64,000 nt of DNA from Manihot esculenta (GCF_001659605.2 NC_035176.2:29134716-29198715); one strand, 5' to 3'; shown: positions 1 to 10,699, numbered from the stretch's first letter. Program-made: numbers and translations. Notes: generated by a model from the letters alone, not told the origin.

Positions 1-462
1 AGAGATTTAGGTAGTTGCTCATCCAAGATGTAAAGAACCTCTAACTCACACCCTCTACCAATAATCTACTTCGTCAAAAGATCCTGAAAAACACAATGAT
101 CAAGAAAGAGTGAGACACAACAATTCAGTGCACGAGTGAGTTTATTAACGGAAAGCAAATTAAAGGTGAACTTAGAAAGACATAATACAGAGGATATAGA
201 AAGGGAAAGGGGTTAAGTTGATATGTCTAGAACCCATAACAGAAGATTTAATGTCATCAGCAAGAGTAATATAAGAAGACGATGCATGAGACTTAAGATT
301 GGACAAATGGGTAGAATTATCTGACATATGATCGATAACACCAGAATTAATAACCCATTTGGAGGATGAAGACACAAGACATGCAGTAGAATTACCTGAC
401 TCGGCAATTGCAGTGATAAAGGAGTTAGAGGATTTCAGAGATGCCTGGTATTGGGTGAATTA
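1..462 (-). pseudogene. Copia retrotransposon protease region, truncated by window edge
   Basis: The minus strand continues the gag frame after a stop at 460-462, where a CAA-to-TAA change is likely. It reads into a Copia aspartic protease: the segment at about 330-370 gives WVINSGVIDHM, where the family has WxxDSGAxDHM, followed by a TLAD...VMGS segment. The catalytic Asp is replaced by Asn and the Ala by Val, so the protease should be inactive. The next coding sequence (VSKLTR..LNCCVSLF-type, before integrase) runs off the left edge. Integrase and reverse transcriptase would lie outside the window. Confidence 0.75.
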
Positions 463-1362
463 TGTATACTCATCTACAGATATTAAAATTCTCTGATCAG
501 AATAGGCCTCAATTGCCATATGTGCCATTTGTGAGCGCTGATTCTCATTTTGGAGTTTCTGGCATGTCTTTTTTGTGTGTCCAGGTTCACGACAGTAATA
601 ACAAATGATTCCACCAGAGTTAGAAGTAGGAACTACTTTCTCAAGACACTGAGATCCTCTACCACCATTAAAATCTCCCCTGTGCCCACCTCTATTATGT
701 TGGCTGCCACTATCATTGCGACTAACAAGAGCACTAGGGGTGTGTGAAGGACTTGGAGACTCCATAGGTAACAACCTAGTAAACACATCATGTAACGATG
801 ATATTTCACAATCAGAAAGGATTTGAGATTTAGTTGTCTCAAAGTCTGGAGGGAGACCTAGAAGAAAGCTCATAATAGCCATTTGCTCTCGTTGAGCTTG
901 TTGAATTTTCACATCTGTACTAAAAGGCATCAAGACATTAAATTCCTCGTATACTCTTTTAAAATCCATAAAATAGGAGGTCAGAGTTCTATCATTTTTA
1001 TCAGCTCGATAAAACGCCTTACACACATCATAAATACGAGAAATATTCCCTTTGTTAGAATATAAAAATTTCAAATACTCCATTAATTCTTTAACAAATT
1101 CACAGTGATTAATAAGGCTGATTACCTCACTATGAATAGAATTTCGAATCTGCAAAAATAATCGAGCATCATCTCTCATCCAATCTCTCCTAGTTTCATC
1201 AATTGGAGGATCCTTGCTAAGATGATCATCCATTCCTATACTTCGTAAATAAATACGGATAGTCTTACTCTAATCCAAAAAATTAGATTCATTTAATTTG
1301 TGTTCTATGATTTTAGTCATCAGATGAATCACATCAGCAACGACGGTTTTAACTTCAACCAT
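460..1362 (-). pseudogene. Copia retrotransposon gag
   Basis: Nucleocapsid precursor that would package Copia RNA. The frame opens at an ATG at 1360-1362 (MVEVKTVV...), passes KLNESNF, meets one in-frame TAG at 1270-1272 where Trp (TGG) is expected (NFLDW-SKTIRIYL), and continues through the UBN2-type gag domain. A zinc knuckle, CYYCREPGHTKKTC (CX2CX4HX4C), lies near 560-600. It ends at 460. The ATG at 1233 only restarts after the nonsense codon, so the upstream ATG is the better ancestral start. With two nonsense mutations plus the protease lesion, this is a dead element. Family placement in Copia rests on the knuckle and on the adjoining protease. Confidence 0.8.
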
Positions 1363-1659
1363 GAGAACAACTAACCCAAAATAATAGCAACAAAAGAAAC
1401 ACGGAATAAGAAAGCAATACCCAGCGTGAACAGTACCCGGTATGAACAGTACCCAAAAACGCCTTCACCCAACACTCAAACGGCAAATGAACCACAGATC
1501 TGACAAGGGGGCTGCAAGGTGACTCCAGCGTTCTCCCTAGGTGGGCGGTGAGAGACAAATATTATTCTAGATAAATAACCCATGAAAAATGAGTCCTAAG
1601 TCTGGAAAAAAAAATTTTAAACTCGACGAGAAAGAAAAAAAATTAAATTTCTACGGAAA

Positions 1660-1673
1660 TGGCTCTGATACCA
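1660..1673 (-). other. Primer-binding site of the Copia element (initiator tRNA-Met type)
   Basis: The minus strand reads TGGTATCAGAGCCA, the standard plant retroelement sequence complementary to the 3' end of initiator tRNA-Met. It lies about 300 bp upstream of the gag start, so the 5' LTR should occupy the positions just above 1674. That LTR end is decayed and its outer limit was not found. Confidence 0.7.
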
Positions 1674-1674
1674 T

Positions 1675-2320
1675 TTAGAAAGGTAATCTTGTTATCTATT
1701 ACGATAGAGATTATAACATATTTATACATGAGAGACTATGTCTAGAAAGGAAAGTAAATCAAGTCTATAATCATGCAATCTCTAAAATTAAGCAACTAAC
1801 ATATATATCAATGTTTACTTTCTATATTAAAATATTTACTTCCTATAATAAATATAATAAAATAATTTATTTTTATTATTTAATTTTAATTTAAAAAATA
1901 AAGTATATTGATAAATTTATATATAAATATATTAATAAAATTTTTAAAATATAAAAAATAACTTAGTCTTTTCAAAGAGAAAACTATTTTCTTTAAAAAA
2001 AAAATTATCGGAAAAATTATGTTAACTAAATTTATAGAGTATTTTAAAAGTTAAAAAAAAAAAAAAACAAAAATTGTCCTTGGGTTTAATATGTAATAAA
2101 TTATTTTTTAGAATAAATTATTTAAGTATATTTGATTTAAGTATCGTAAGCCGCGGATAGCTATTAATATTAGCTAATAAATGTTGATAATTGATAACAG
2201 CTAATAAATGTGGATTATTAGTCAATTTGATAAATTTAAATTGACTAATAACTTTATATTCATATAATTTATTTACTATTAAAATAAATATATAATCATT
2301 AATTTAAAGAATACATAATA
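1675..2320. other. Presumed Copia LTR remnant, then AT-rich spacer
   Basis: Sequence just right of the primer site (1675-1830) should be the antisense 5' LTR, but no paired LTR lies in the window. The rest is AT-rich. It holds a short hairpin at 2215-2251 (14-bp arms, 9-nt loop) and a repeated AGCTAATAAATG word at about 2174 and 2199. No gene is seen. Confidence 0.4.
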
Positions 2321-2403
2321 AAAGATTTTGAAAGAGTATGTTTTGGGTATGCCAACTGAACCCGTTTTAGCCAGAGTGTTAGGCGTCATTAGGGTATAAT
2401 AGG

Positions 2404-4348
2404 CAGTGGCCGCAACATAATTCAAGATTTTTGAAAATGGATCATTTTCTGTGTAAAATCAGATGATTCAGAATTCTCAGAAATTAAAAGAGTAATAAAT
2501 AAAAATGAAGTAATATTAGAAGATTTTGTAAAAACAATAGATGAGTGAGAAATTCCTAAAGTAGATAAAGAACAGATTTATAAAATTTCAAAGTTTAAGG
2601 ACTTTAAAACAGATTATGTAATAAAAACAGAAGAAAGTGGTTTTCAGTTAAGTAAACCTTTTAAAAAAATAACCATTTTATCAGCAAGAACATTAAACCA
2701 TCATAGAAGTAAAAAATATAAATATATACATATAGGATTAATTCAAGTAGGCATAAAACCTTTAACCAGAGAATGACTAAATACTAGTATTTTAGCGGTA
2801 GTCAGAGACGCAAGATTTTTAAATTTTCAGGATTCTTTGTTAGGATCTGTAGAAACAAGTCTAAGTGAAGGACCCATATCCTTTGAAGTATATCCTGATA
2901 TGACTATTTCATTAAATGATTTAAATATTTTAGAAAGCATAGTGTTAGAAATAAAAACCCATAATTATAGAATGAAACAAGGTTCCATTCCTATAGCATT
3001 AATATATAAAATTCATTATAAAGCTATGAATTCGGCTTTTGAGACTAAATATAAATTACAGCCTAAGATAGGGAAAACAAGATTTTTACAGACAGATTTG
3101 ACTAAAACAAATACGGTAATTCCTAAAACAATTCAATGGAAAGATATAACCTTGCCAGACGAATGGATATTAGAAGGAGTAGTTCCTCCACCAAAACCAG
3201 AAAAGGTAAAACCAAATACAAGTTTAAGTAAAATTGAGCAGTTTGAAGACGGTAAAGTATCATTAAAATTTAATAGAAGTGCAAGTAGTAGATATACAGG
3301 ATCTTCATCTTCAGTAGTAACAGAAAATATATGCAGAGTTTCAAACCTACCTTCTGTAATATATGCTACATACAAAGGAGATGAACCTAAACCGGTAATC
3401 CAGACTATAGTAAAACCCAGATTTTCTACATCAGATATTCCTGATAGGCACCTTAGAATGAAAGGAGTAGATTATAGCTCTTCACTTCCTCAAGCAGTTT
3501 ATAATCCAGTAGAAAACTATTTAAGTCAACAAGCTGAAATGGCACCTTCATCGTCTGAGTCACCATCAGCATCTGCCATAATAGAAAATATAAATAATAT
3601 AAATAGAGAATTAAATGTTCTTAGTAAAGAGAAAATTGAAAAGAAATTTCTAAAAGAAATAACAAAGACAAAAAATTTAAATAAGTTAAATAAAATTGTT
3701 AAAGAACATAAGTTTGAAAATTTAAAAGAAGAATACCTTAATTTTACTAGTCAGAATAAAGAAGAAATAGGATTTTTTGAATGGTTTAAGCTATGTAAAA
3801 AGAAAAGTATAAATCCGATAACTGTAAGAGATAAAAGGCCAGAATGGATAGTAAATGATAAGGTAATACAAAGTGATTTTCCACCTAAAACAATTAGTAA
3901 AATAAAACATTGAGAAAATGAAATAATTTGTGCACCTTACAAGATAGCTAAAGAAAATGATACAGATAAAAAGGTAATAGAACAAAATAACTTCAGTAAT
4001 GCAAGCCTAATATGTATAGGTACCCAGTTAAAAAAGATAGAAAAAATTTTAAAAGAAAAAGAGGTAGAAATAGAAGAGAAAAAAGAAATAAAACCACATA
4101 TTTTTAAGCCATATCAAATATCTAGTTGAAGCCAGAAAGAATTAAAAGCAAATAAAGATGAATTTTTGCAAAGTCTAAAAGACCAGTTAAGTAAAATAGA
4201 AGCCTCAGAGTCTAGTAAAAATGTAATCCCAGAAACTCCTCAATCTAGGAATATAAATGCGTTAAATGAAGAATCAGAAACTGAGCAAAGTCAGCCAGAT
4301 TCAGAAGATATAAAACAATTTGAAATAAATCCTATATCACATAAATGA
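2404..4348 (+). pseudogene. Pararetroviral polyprotein, movement-protein part and linker (copy 1)
   Basis: N-terminal part of viral ORF1. The family movement protein (30K superfamily) carries virus through plasmodesmata. Segments around 2700-3170 match copy 2 closely and have the spacing expected of that domain; the later part is a Glu/Lys-rich linker. The start codon seen in copy 2 is changed here (ATGCAATGG there, AGGCAGTGG here). A single frame runs through the whole segment and is broken only by five TGA codons, at 2546, 2774, 3911, 4127 and 4346. Copy 2 indicates ancestral TGG, GGA, GGA, TCA and AGA at these sites. No frameshift is seen in this part. Confidence 0.7.
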
Positions 4349-4351
4349 ATA

Positions 4352-5890
4352 GTGAGTAGGGCACTAGACCTAAGACTAATAGAAAAACCCAATACTACTT
4401 CTCAGTTTAAGTATAACGCTTCGACAGTTTATGAGTGGAATATAGATGGATTATCTGAGTATAATATTTTAAGTCTATTACAACAAATGACTATGGCGGC
4501 TAATGCATATAAAACCCAGTCTTTTGCCTCAGATAGAGCAATAGCTGAAATAATTATAGCAGGTTTTACAGGACAACTAAAAGGATGGTGGGATTACCAT
4601 CTGACAGATATGCAGCAATTAGAAATATTAAATTCTGTCCAGGTAGATAGTGATGGAGAACCCATATATAATGAGTCTGGGGATACTATTCAAGATGCAG
4701 TATCAACTTTAATCCTAACAATTTCTTTACATTTTATAGGAGACCATTCTCTTTTAAAAGATAAAAATGCAGAACTTCTAAGCAATCTAAAATGTAAAAA
4801 GTTAAGTGATTTTCAAAACTATAAAACTACATTCTTAACAAGGTTAATGCTAAGAGAAGATTCGAACCAAGATTTTTGGAAAGAAAAATTCTTAGCAGGA
4901 CTCCCTTATTTTTTAGGAGAAAAGGTCAGGAATAATATAAAACAGCATTTTGGTAATCCAATACCGTATAAGAGATTAACATATGGCCAATTAGTAAGTA
5001 TAATTCAGAAAGAAGGATTACAGATATGTCAGGATTTAAAACTACAGAAAACTTTAAAATATGAAATGCATAGAACTAAACAAGAATTAGGATCCTTTTG
5101 TAAACAATTTGACAATGGTATAATACAAGATAAAAGTTGTAATGGGCAGTGCTCTAAAACTAAGCCAAGAAAATATTATAAAAAAGATAGGTACTATAAA
5201 AAGAAATATATAACAAAACCAAGTAAAGAAGAATATTATAAAAGAAAAAATTATAAAACCCATAAAAAATATAGAAGAAAAAACCCAGAAGATAGGAACC
5301 AAAATAAGAAGTCACTTAAGGATTTAACATGTTATAATTGTAGACAAAAAGGTCATACATCTAAGTTTTGTAGATTTAATAAAAAATTAAATGAGTTAAG
5401 ATTAGATGAAGAAATAACAAATAAAATCCAGGAATTATACATAAGTTCAGAAACCTCGGAATCAGGTATAACTGAAAGTGAAGACCAAATAGATGAGTTA
5501 ATAACTAGCTCATCTGAACAGTCAATAAATGTTTTAACTAAAGAACAGGATTCATTATTAGAATTAATAAATAACATCGAGGATAGTAATACTAAAGAAA
5601 AATTTATTAAAAGGTTAATTAGAAGTTTTGATGAATTAGAAGAAGTTAAAAATACTATGCCTAAAATAGAGAAGCAAACTTATGACTTAACTAAGATATT
5701 AAGTAAAAATAAAAAACCTAAAGAAAAAGTAACTATAGAAGAACTGCAAAGAGAAATCAAGATAATAAAAGCTGAGGTAAAAGAATTAAAGCAGCAACTT
5801 CAGATAGATTCAAGAAAAATAAAAATTTTAGAAAGGAACCATCCTCCTCATCTGAGGAAGCAGAAGAGGAAGAAGAACCTAGTAAAATAA
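4352..5890 (+). pseudogene. Pararetroviral coat protein region (copy 1)
   Basis: Capsid part of viral ORF1, open for about 510 codons in the same frame as the movement-protein segment. A central globular region (WWDYHL, LPYFLGEKV words) is followed by a Lys/Tyr-rich basic stretch and a CCHC zinc knuckle at 5330-5371 (CYNC..GHTSKFC), the standard nucleic-acid-binding mark of caulimovirid coat proteins. The C-terminal 150 residues are acidic and predicted coiled. The frame ends at 5890 because of a deletion/frameshift near 5830-5885, where copy 2 is longer. The protease follows in another frame. Confidence 0.75.
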
Positions 5891-5934
5891 ACCAATTAAA
5901 AGATGAAGAAGTAGATAATAATTTTATATTATTA

Positions 5935-6369
5935 TTGCAAGAAATAACTTCCAGAAAATATTTAGCAAAACTAACAATTAAACTATCAGAAGATTTTAAA
6001 ATAAATACTATAGCATTATTTGATACAGGAGCAGATTTAAATTGTATAAAGTCAAGTTTGGTACCTAAAAAATCTTGGCAAGAAACAAAAGAAAGATTAA
6101 AAACTGCAAATAAAACTAATCTAAATATACTAGAAAAAACAGAAGTATTAATAATAAATCAGGATTTAGAAATAAAAACTATATTTTTATTATCACAACA
6201 AATAAGTCATATGGTGATATTAGTAACCCCATTTATAAACCTAATAACACCTTATACAGTCAAAGAAAATTGCATAGAAATTAAAACAGGAAATAAAAAG
6301 GTTAGAATAGATTTTACAGAAAAGCCAAAAAGAAAAAAATTTAAATCTAATAAAAGCACATTCCATTAG
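5935..6369 (+). pseudogene. Pararetroviral aspartic protease region (copy 1)
   Basis: Retropepsin-like protease that would cut the polyprotein. The active-site triplet is visible as LFDTGADLN (DTGA at 6022-6033), so the catalytic Asp is retained here, unlike copy 2. The segment is in a different frame from the coat and RT regions. The return frameshift is an extra A in a run near 6333-6340, where copy 2 has one A fewer. The protease is therefore bracketed by two opposite frameshifts. Confidence 0.75.
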
Positions 6370-6373
6370 GACA

Positions 6374-7969
6374 ATGGAAATAAATTCAATAATAAAATCT
6401 AAAGAAGAAGATTTAAAAGATTTAAAAAACAATGTACACGTAGTTAGAATTAAAAAACAATTAGAAAGTGAAATCATAAAAAAGAAAATAGAAAATCTAA
6501 AAAATGACATGGAAAAAGAGTTATGTGCAGATCACCCTAACACTTTTTGGAATAGGGAACAACACATTGTAGATCTGCCATATGAAGAAGGATTTGATGA
6601 TAAATCAATCTCAACTAAGGCCAGACCAATTCAAATAGCACTAGAATTATTAGAGCATTGTAAAAAAGAAATTAAAAAATTAGAAGATAAAATATTAATA
6701 AGTAAATCAAGAAGTCCTTGGTCATGTGCAGCTTTTTATGTTAATAAAAGTGCAGAAATAGAAAGGGGTACACCAAGATTAGTTATAAATTATAAACCTT
6801 TAAATACAACATTAAAATGGATTAGGTATCTTATACCAAATAAAAAAGATCTTTTAAATAGGTTATATAATGCAAACATTTTCAGTAAATTTGATATGAA
6901 ATCAGGATATTGGCAGATTCAAATCCATCCTAAAAATAGATATAAAACCGTATTCACATTCCCTTTTGGACAATATGAGTGGAATGTAATGTCTTTTGGA
7001 TTAAAAAATGCACCTTCAGAATTCCAAAGAATAATGAATGATATTTTTAATCCTTATTCAAGATTCTGTATTGTTTATATAGATGATGTATTAATCTTTA
7101 GCCAAAATATTGAAGAACATTTTAAACACTTAAAAACGTTTTGTGGAATAATAAAAAGAAATGGATTAGCATTGAGTAAAACTAAAATGAACCTGTTTCA
7201 AACTAAAATTAGGTTTTTAGGCCATTACATAGAACAAGGTAAAATCCAACCTATTGAAAGAACAATGGTCTTTGGAAATAAATTTCCAGATGAAATAACT
7301 AATAAAGTTCAATTACAAAGGTTTTTGGGATGTTTAAACTATGTCATAGATTTTTACCCAAATTTAAATAGAATAATAAAACCCCTCCATGATAGATTAA
7401 AGAAAAATGCAAAACCATGGACTCAAGAACATACAAATATTATAAGACACATAAAAACACTAATAAAAGAGATCTCATGTTTATATCTTCCTAACCCTGA
7501 AACTTTTAAGATTGTAGAAACAGATGCTTCGGATATAGGATATGGAGGAATTCTAAAACAAAGAATAGATGGTAAAGAGAGAATAATCCAGTTTACTTCG
7601 GGACACTGGAACTCTACCCAAACAAATTATTCTACCATTAAAAAAGAAATTTTAAGTATTGTGATTTGCATAAATAAATTTCAATCTGATCTTTTAAACC
7701 AAAAATTTTTAGTTAGAATTGATTGTAAAGCTGCAAAAGATGTTTTAAAGAAAGATGTTAAAAACCTTGCATCAAAACAGATTTTTGCTAGATGGCAAGC
7801 AATTTTAAGCATTTTTTATTTTGATAAATATTCCAGACTTTCTAACACGGGAATTTTTACAGCAAAATGGTTCGAAAGAAGAGCAAAAATAAAGATAAGG
7901 AGAGAAGCCCAAGCCCAACTCCTAAAGCCTTGTCTGAACCTTCAGATGAAATCAGTAAAACCCAAATAA
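6374..7969 (+). pseudogene. Pararetroviral reverse transcriptase and RNase H (copy 1)
   Basis: The RT domain shows the expected blocks: a template-binding segment (SRSPWSCAAFYVNK), FDMKSGYWQI, FGLKNAPSEFQRIMND, and the catalytic YIDD at 7076-7087. RNase H follows, with TDASDIGYGGIL at about 7520-7560 and a later FTSGHWN block. RT and most of RNase H are open, but a deletion of roughly 25-30 bp near 7820-7835, against copy 2, shifts the end of RNase H. The ancestral ORF1 stop is TAA at 7890-7892; the shifted frame runs on to 7969 and reads noise there. Reverse transcription of pregenomic RNA is the known family role. Confidence 0.85.
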
Positions 7970-9498
7970 AACCCCAAGAACATAGCCAGACAAATTTAAA
8001 AAATTGGATTGAGCAATTAAGCCAATCCCCAGAAGTCATTAAAGCCCTGCAGGGAATGGCTTCCTCTTCAGGAGCCTTAGGTATGAATCTAAACTCTAAA
8101 GCGATTGTACCCGTTCATGGTACAACTAGTCTGTCTCAAACGGTAGACAGTAAAGACAAATCATATCCGTTAAAGGTTGTGGATTTGCCAAAAATCCAAT
8201 CATCTTTCCATGGAGGTACTCATAAATGGTTTTTAAAAACAAATTCAGAGTTTGAAATAGAACTAGAACAAGGTTTTGAAAACGTAAATCCATGGGAAGT
8301 AATTCATAAAAATTATCCTGAAAACTGGTATTTTAGGCCAGCGGATATTTTAAAAACCCAAGAATATTATCAGAATGTCTTAGAACAATCTGGTTCAGTT
8401 CAAATAAAGCATACTTTTGATAGAAATAATAAAAACGTGATTTTATATTCTTCTTTAAAAATAAAAAGAATTATTCATCCTGCAGAATGGCCGACAAAAA
8501 ATTTGAGTACACCAATTGCATTAAAGAATTTAAATCGGTTTTACCCATCATATAATTATTTTAATTATATTGATGCTTGAAAGAACGTTTTAAATATTCA
8601 AAACCCAACATGTACTCATTCATGGCTAATTTATTTTGATAATAAAACCATTAAAACCACCACAAGAATTCCAAATTAGTTTTTTAAATGGTGGACTTTC
8701 AGAGGTATATCTGATGATATTCTGTCCTCAGAGGTATCTCAATTATATCAGTATTTTAAACAAAATTTTAAATCACATCAGAGTGAGAAATATATACCTC
8801 CTCTAATGTATTTTTATATGAGTTTCTTTATTCCTTGGGTATATCAGTGGTTCTTTGATTTTTCCTATATCACTGAACTAAATATACCTATTATAGCTAA
8901 AAAACATAAAATAAAATGGTGGGGATCATTCAAAAATTCCACCACAGAAGCCCATGTTAAAGCCCTTATTCTAAAACAAGCCCAGTTTCCTGCTATTTCT
9001 TATAGTAGTAAACTGACTTTACAAGAGCAGCCTAGTTTTGGAGCCCAAAAAGCCCAATACCAAGCCCTGCTTGCAGCAACTAAAACCCCAGAAGAGTACA
9101 AGCTCATTTGCGAAAGCATGTGTAAACAGCTTGATTCTGAAGGATCAGTAAAATCTGTAAAACAGAAATTGGCAAAAACAGACAGTTCCAGCTCAAGCAT
9201 AAAATCTTCAAGAAAACCATCTGCTAAAACCTCCAAGAAGAAAGCTAAAGGGAAAAAGAAGCAGTCAAGCTCAAATTCAGAGTCGACAACGTCAGAAACG
9301 TCATCCTCTGATAAAAATATGGTTTCTTCAGGCAACAGCAATGAAGATGACTGTTACGGCATCCTACCAGCAATAAAAATCAAAAGTAAAACTACCAAGA
9401 TAAAGAAAAAGAAAGATAAAACAAAGAAGGATAAGAAAGGAAAGAAAAAGAAAAAGAAGCAGGACACTTCATCCTCTTCATCATCAGATTCGGAGTAA
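7867..9498 (+). pseudogene. Pararetroviral second ORF (copy 1), function unknown
   Basis: Begins at an ATG inside the end of ORF1 (overlap 7867-7892; in copy 2 the same overlap is 63411-63430). It runs in one frame for 543 codons, interrupted by TGA at 8578 and TAG at 8677. The start is rich in Lys/Ser/Pro. A middle globular part contains PRNA-like Trp/Tyr-rich segments (WEVIHKNYPENWYF; FFIPWVYQWFFDF). The last 130 residues are a Ser-rich then Lys-rich low-complexity tail ending in SSSSSSDSE. A second ORF of unknown function after RNase H is known in florendoviruses. It could correspond in position to the transactivator/inclusion-body protein of other caulimovirids, but no diagnostic motif of that family was recognised. 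Confidence 0.6.
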
Positions 9499-9780
9499 AA
9501 CAAGACTGGTGGCAGACAAAAATAGTAAAAGACGTGGCAGACAAACTATTCATCTACAGTAAAAAGGAACAAACAAAACACTGTTCATGAACAGTGCCAG
9601 CCGCGTGAATAAACAGTAAAGCTTCTTGTGACTCTACAGTAAAGCCAAGAATTCCTCTATAAAAAGGGAGTCTCTCCCCTTGTGAAGGCACAATTGTAAT
9701 CTCTCTCTCTCTTTCTATTTTCTCTATCTTTTCATTTCTCTGTAAAATTTTCTGTTTCAAAATTTTGTATCAGTTCTCAT
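9499..9780 (+). promoter_or_regulatory. Pararetroviral promoter region (copy 1)
   Basis: A TATA box, TATAAAAA, lies at 9658-9665, followed about 35 bp on by a pyrimidine-rich stretch (CTCTCTCTCTCTTTC at about 9701-9716), the usual caulimovirid start-site context. Upstream are an ACGTGGCAGAC element (9531-9541), three CAGTAAA words at about 9555, 9614 and 9637, and an 18-bp perfect palindrome CACTGTTCATGAACAGTG at 9579-9596. It sits where the full-length transcript promoter is expected, after ORF2 and before the leader. Activity is inferred only. Confidence 0.65.
9579..9596. promoter_or_regulatory. 18-bp perfect palindrome in viral promoter
   Basis: CACTGTTCATGAACAGTG equals its own reverse complement. 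It lies 62 bp upstream of the TATA box, a distance typical of activator sites. A dimeric binding site is plausible but unproven. Confidence 0.5.
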
Positions 9781-9982
9781 TTTTAAAATATAGTAAGTCT
9801 CTTATTTTATTTCATATATTACTTTTATAAAGTCCGTGTTGACGGCACCATTCTTTTCTCCCTCCACAATCTGACTTAACTCTGGGGATCCCAGGTTAAG
9901 GTTGCAGGAGCCCAAGCCTTTAAAAAATCTTTTAAATTTGTTATTTAAGTATGCTCTGTGGTTGCGGCTCAGGCTTCTGCAC
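9781..9982 (+). other. Partial pararetroviral leader (copy 1)
   Basis: Matches the copy 2 leader around the TTAAGTATG...GTGGTTGCG segment (9945-9966 against 57664-57685). Homology stops near 9982, before the primer-binding site, where a Gypsy remnant begins. The virus copy is therefore cut within its leader. Confidence 0.5.
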
Positions 9983-9984
9983 TC

Positions 9985-10140
9985 CCGTAGAAACAGCAAC
10001 AACATTCTTCTCTTTCACTTTAGAATGTTTCGTAGAACCGGAAGGCAATATAGTAATCTTCTTTTGATTCCACGTGAACATGTATGAGTTCTCCTTCCCT
10101 TTATACAAAACATCAACATCGAACTGCCTTATTGATGAGA
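9985..10140 (-). pseudogene. Inverted Gypsy pol fragment (protease-RT linker)
   Basis: The minus strand encodes a block resembling the stretch just after the Gypsy protease: FDVDVLYKGKENSYMF followed by WNQKKITILP. In intact elements this block lies on the same strand, directly before the RT start. Here the RT start follows on the opposite strand, so a local inversion joined them head to head. Confidence 0.5.
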
Positions 10141-10660
10141 GCAAAAGGTACAATGGAGGATGCACCATCTTTACCACCGCCCGTCAAAGAGTTGTTAAAG
10201 GAGTTTCCTAAGATAGTGGAGGAGTCATCAAAGCGTCCACCCCTGCGGGATATCCAACATCAGATTGATCTCATTCCTGGATCAAAATTACCGAATCTGC
10301 CTCATTACAAGATGAGTCCAAAGGAGAGTGAAAACCTCCAAGACCAGGTGGAATTTGCTTACAACAGTATTGCAGCAAGCAACTTGGCAAAGCAGCACGT
10401 GGATGTCTTCAAACAGGAGCGTGGTGGAGGACAGAAAAAGCTTGACGCCAAGAAGATTGGTCCATTCCGGATCATTCAGAAGATCAATGACAATGCCTAT
10501 GCTCTTGACCTCCCACATGAAATGAAAATTTCGAAGACGTTTAATGTGGCAGATCTATTTCAGTACTACCCTGCTGATGACAACTCGAGGACGAGTTCTT
10601 TACAAGTGGAAGGGAATGATACGGGACAACTAGCCTTGGATTTTACGGCAGAGTTGGACC
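10141..10660 (+). pseudogene. Internally deleted Gypsy pol: RT start fused to integrase C-terminus
   Basis: A 220-codon open frame (10084-10746) contains the N-terminal RT segment of Ty3/Gypsy pol (LRDIQHQIDLIPGSKLPNLPHY, split here as RDIQHQIDLIPGSKLPNLP then HYKMSPKE). It jumps at about 10352 to EFAYNS of integrase, then to LAKQHVDVF, and ends with the GPFRIIQKINDNAY and SKTFNVADLF blocks that close Gypsy polyproteins. Catalytic RT, RNase H and the integrase core are missing, yet the frame stays open. This is either a deleted pseudogene or a non-autonomous derivative; nothing shows that it is expressed. Confidence 0.7.
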
Positions 10661-10699
10661 GGGCTAACTTTTATATTTTAATTATTATTTTGAATATTT

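Larger units (their letters stand above)
2321..9982 (+). mobile_element. Endogenous pararetrovirus (Caulimoviridae, florendovirus-like), copy 1, degenerate
   Basis: Integrated plant DNA-virus copy. From left to right it has a short piece of the leader, a long polyprotein frame (movement protein, coat protein with CCHC finger, DTG protease, YIDD reverse transcriptase, RNase H), an overlapping second ORF, a promoter with TATA box, and the start of the next leader, ending abruptly near 9982. The primer-binding site is missing: homology with copy 2 begins about 50 bp after it. The domain order and the two-ORF plan fit the florendoviruses, known mainly as endogenous sequences; a petuvirus-like relative is the main alternative. 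Nonsense codons and frameshifts exclude a functional virus. Confidence 0.75.

Noticed and set aside
9000..9341. 113-codon antisense frame within the viral second ORF
   Set aside because: A mirror of the Ser/Lys-rich sense coding; acidic low-complexity product with no domain.
2321..9982. An intact, potentially active virus
   Set aside because: Nonsense codons, frameshifts, a lost start codon and a missing primer site in copy 1; even more breaks in copy 2.
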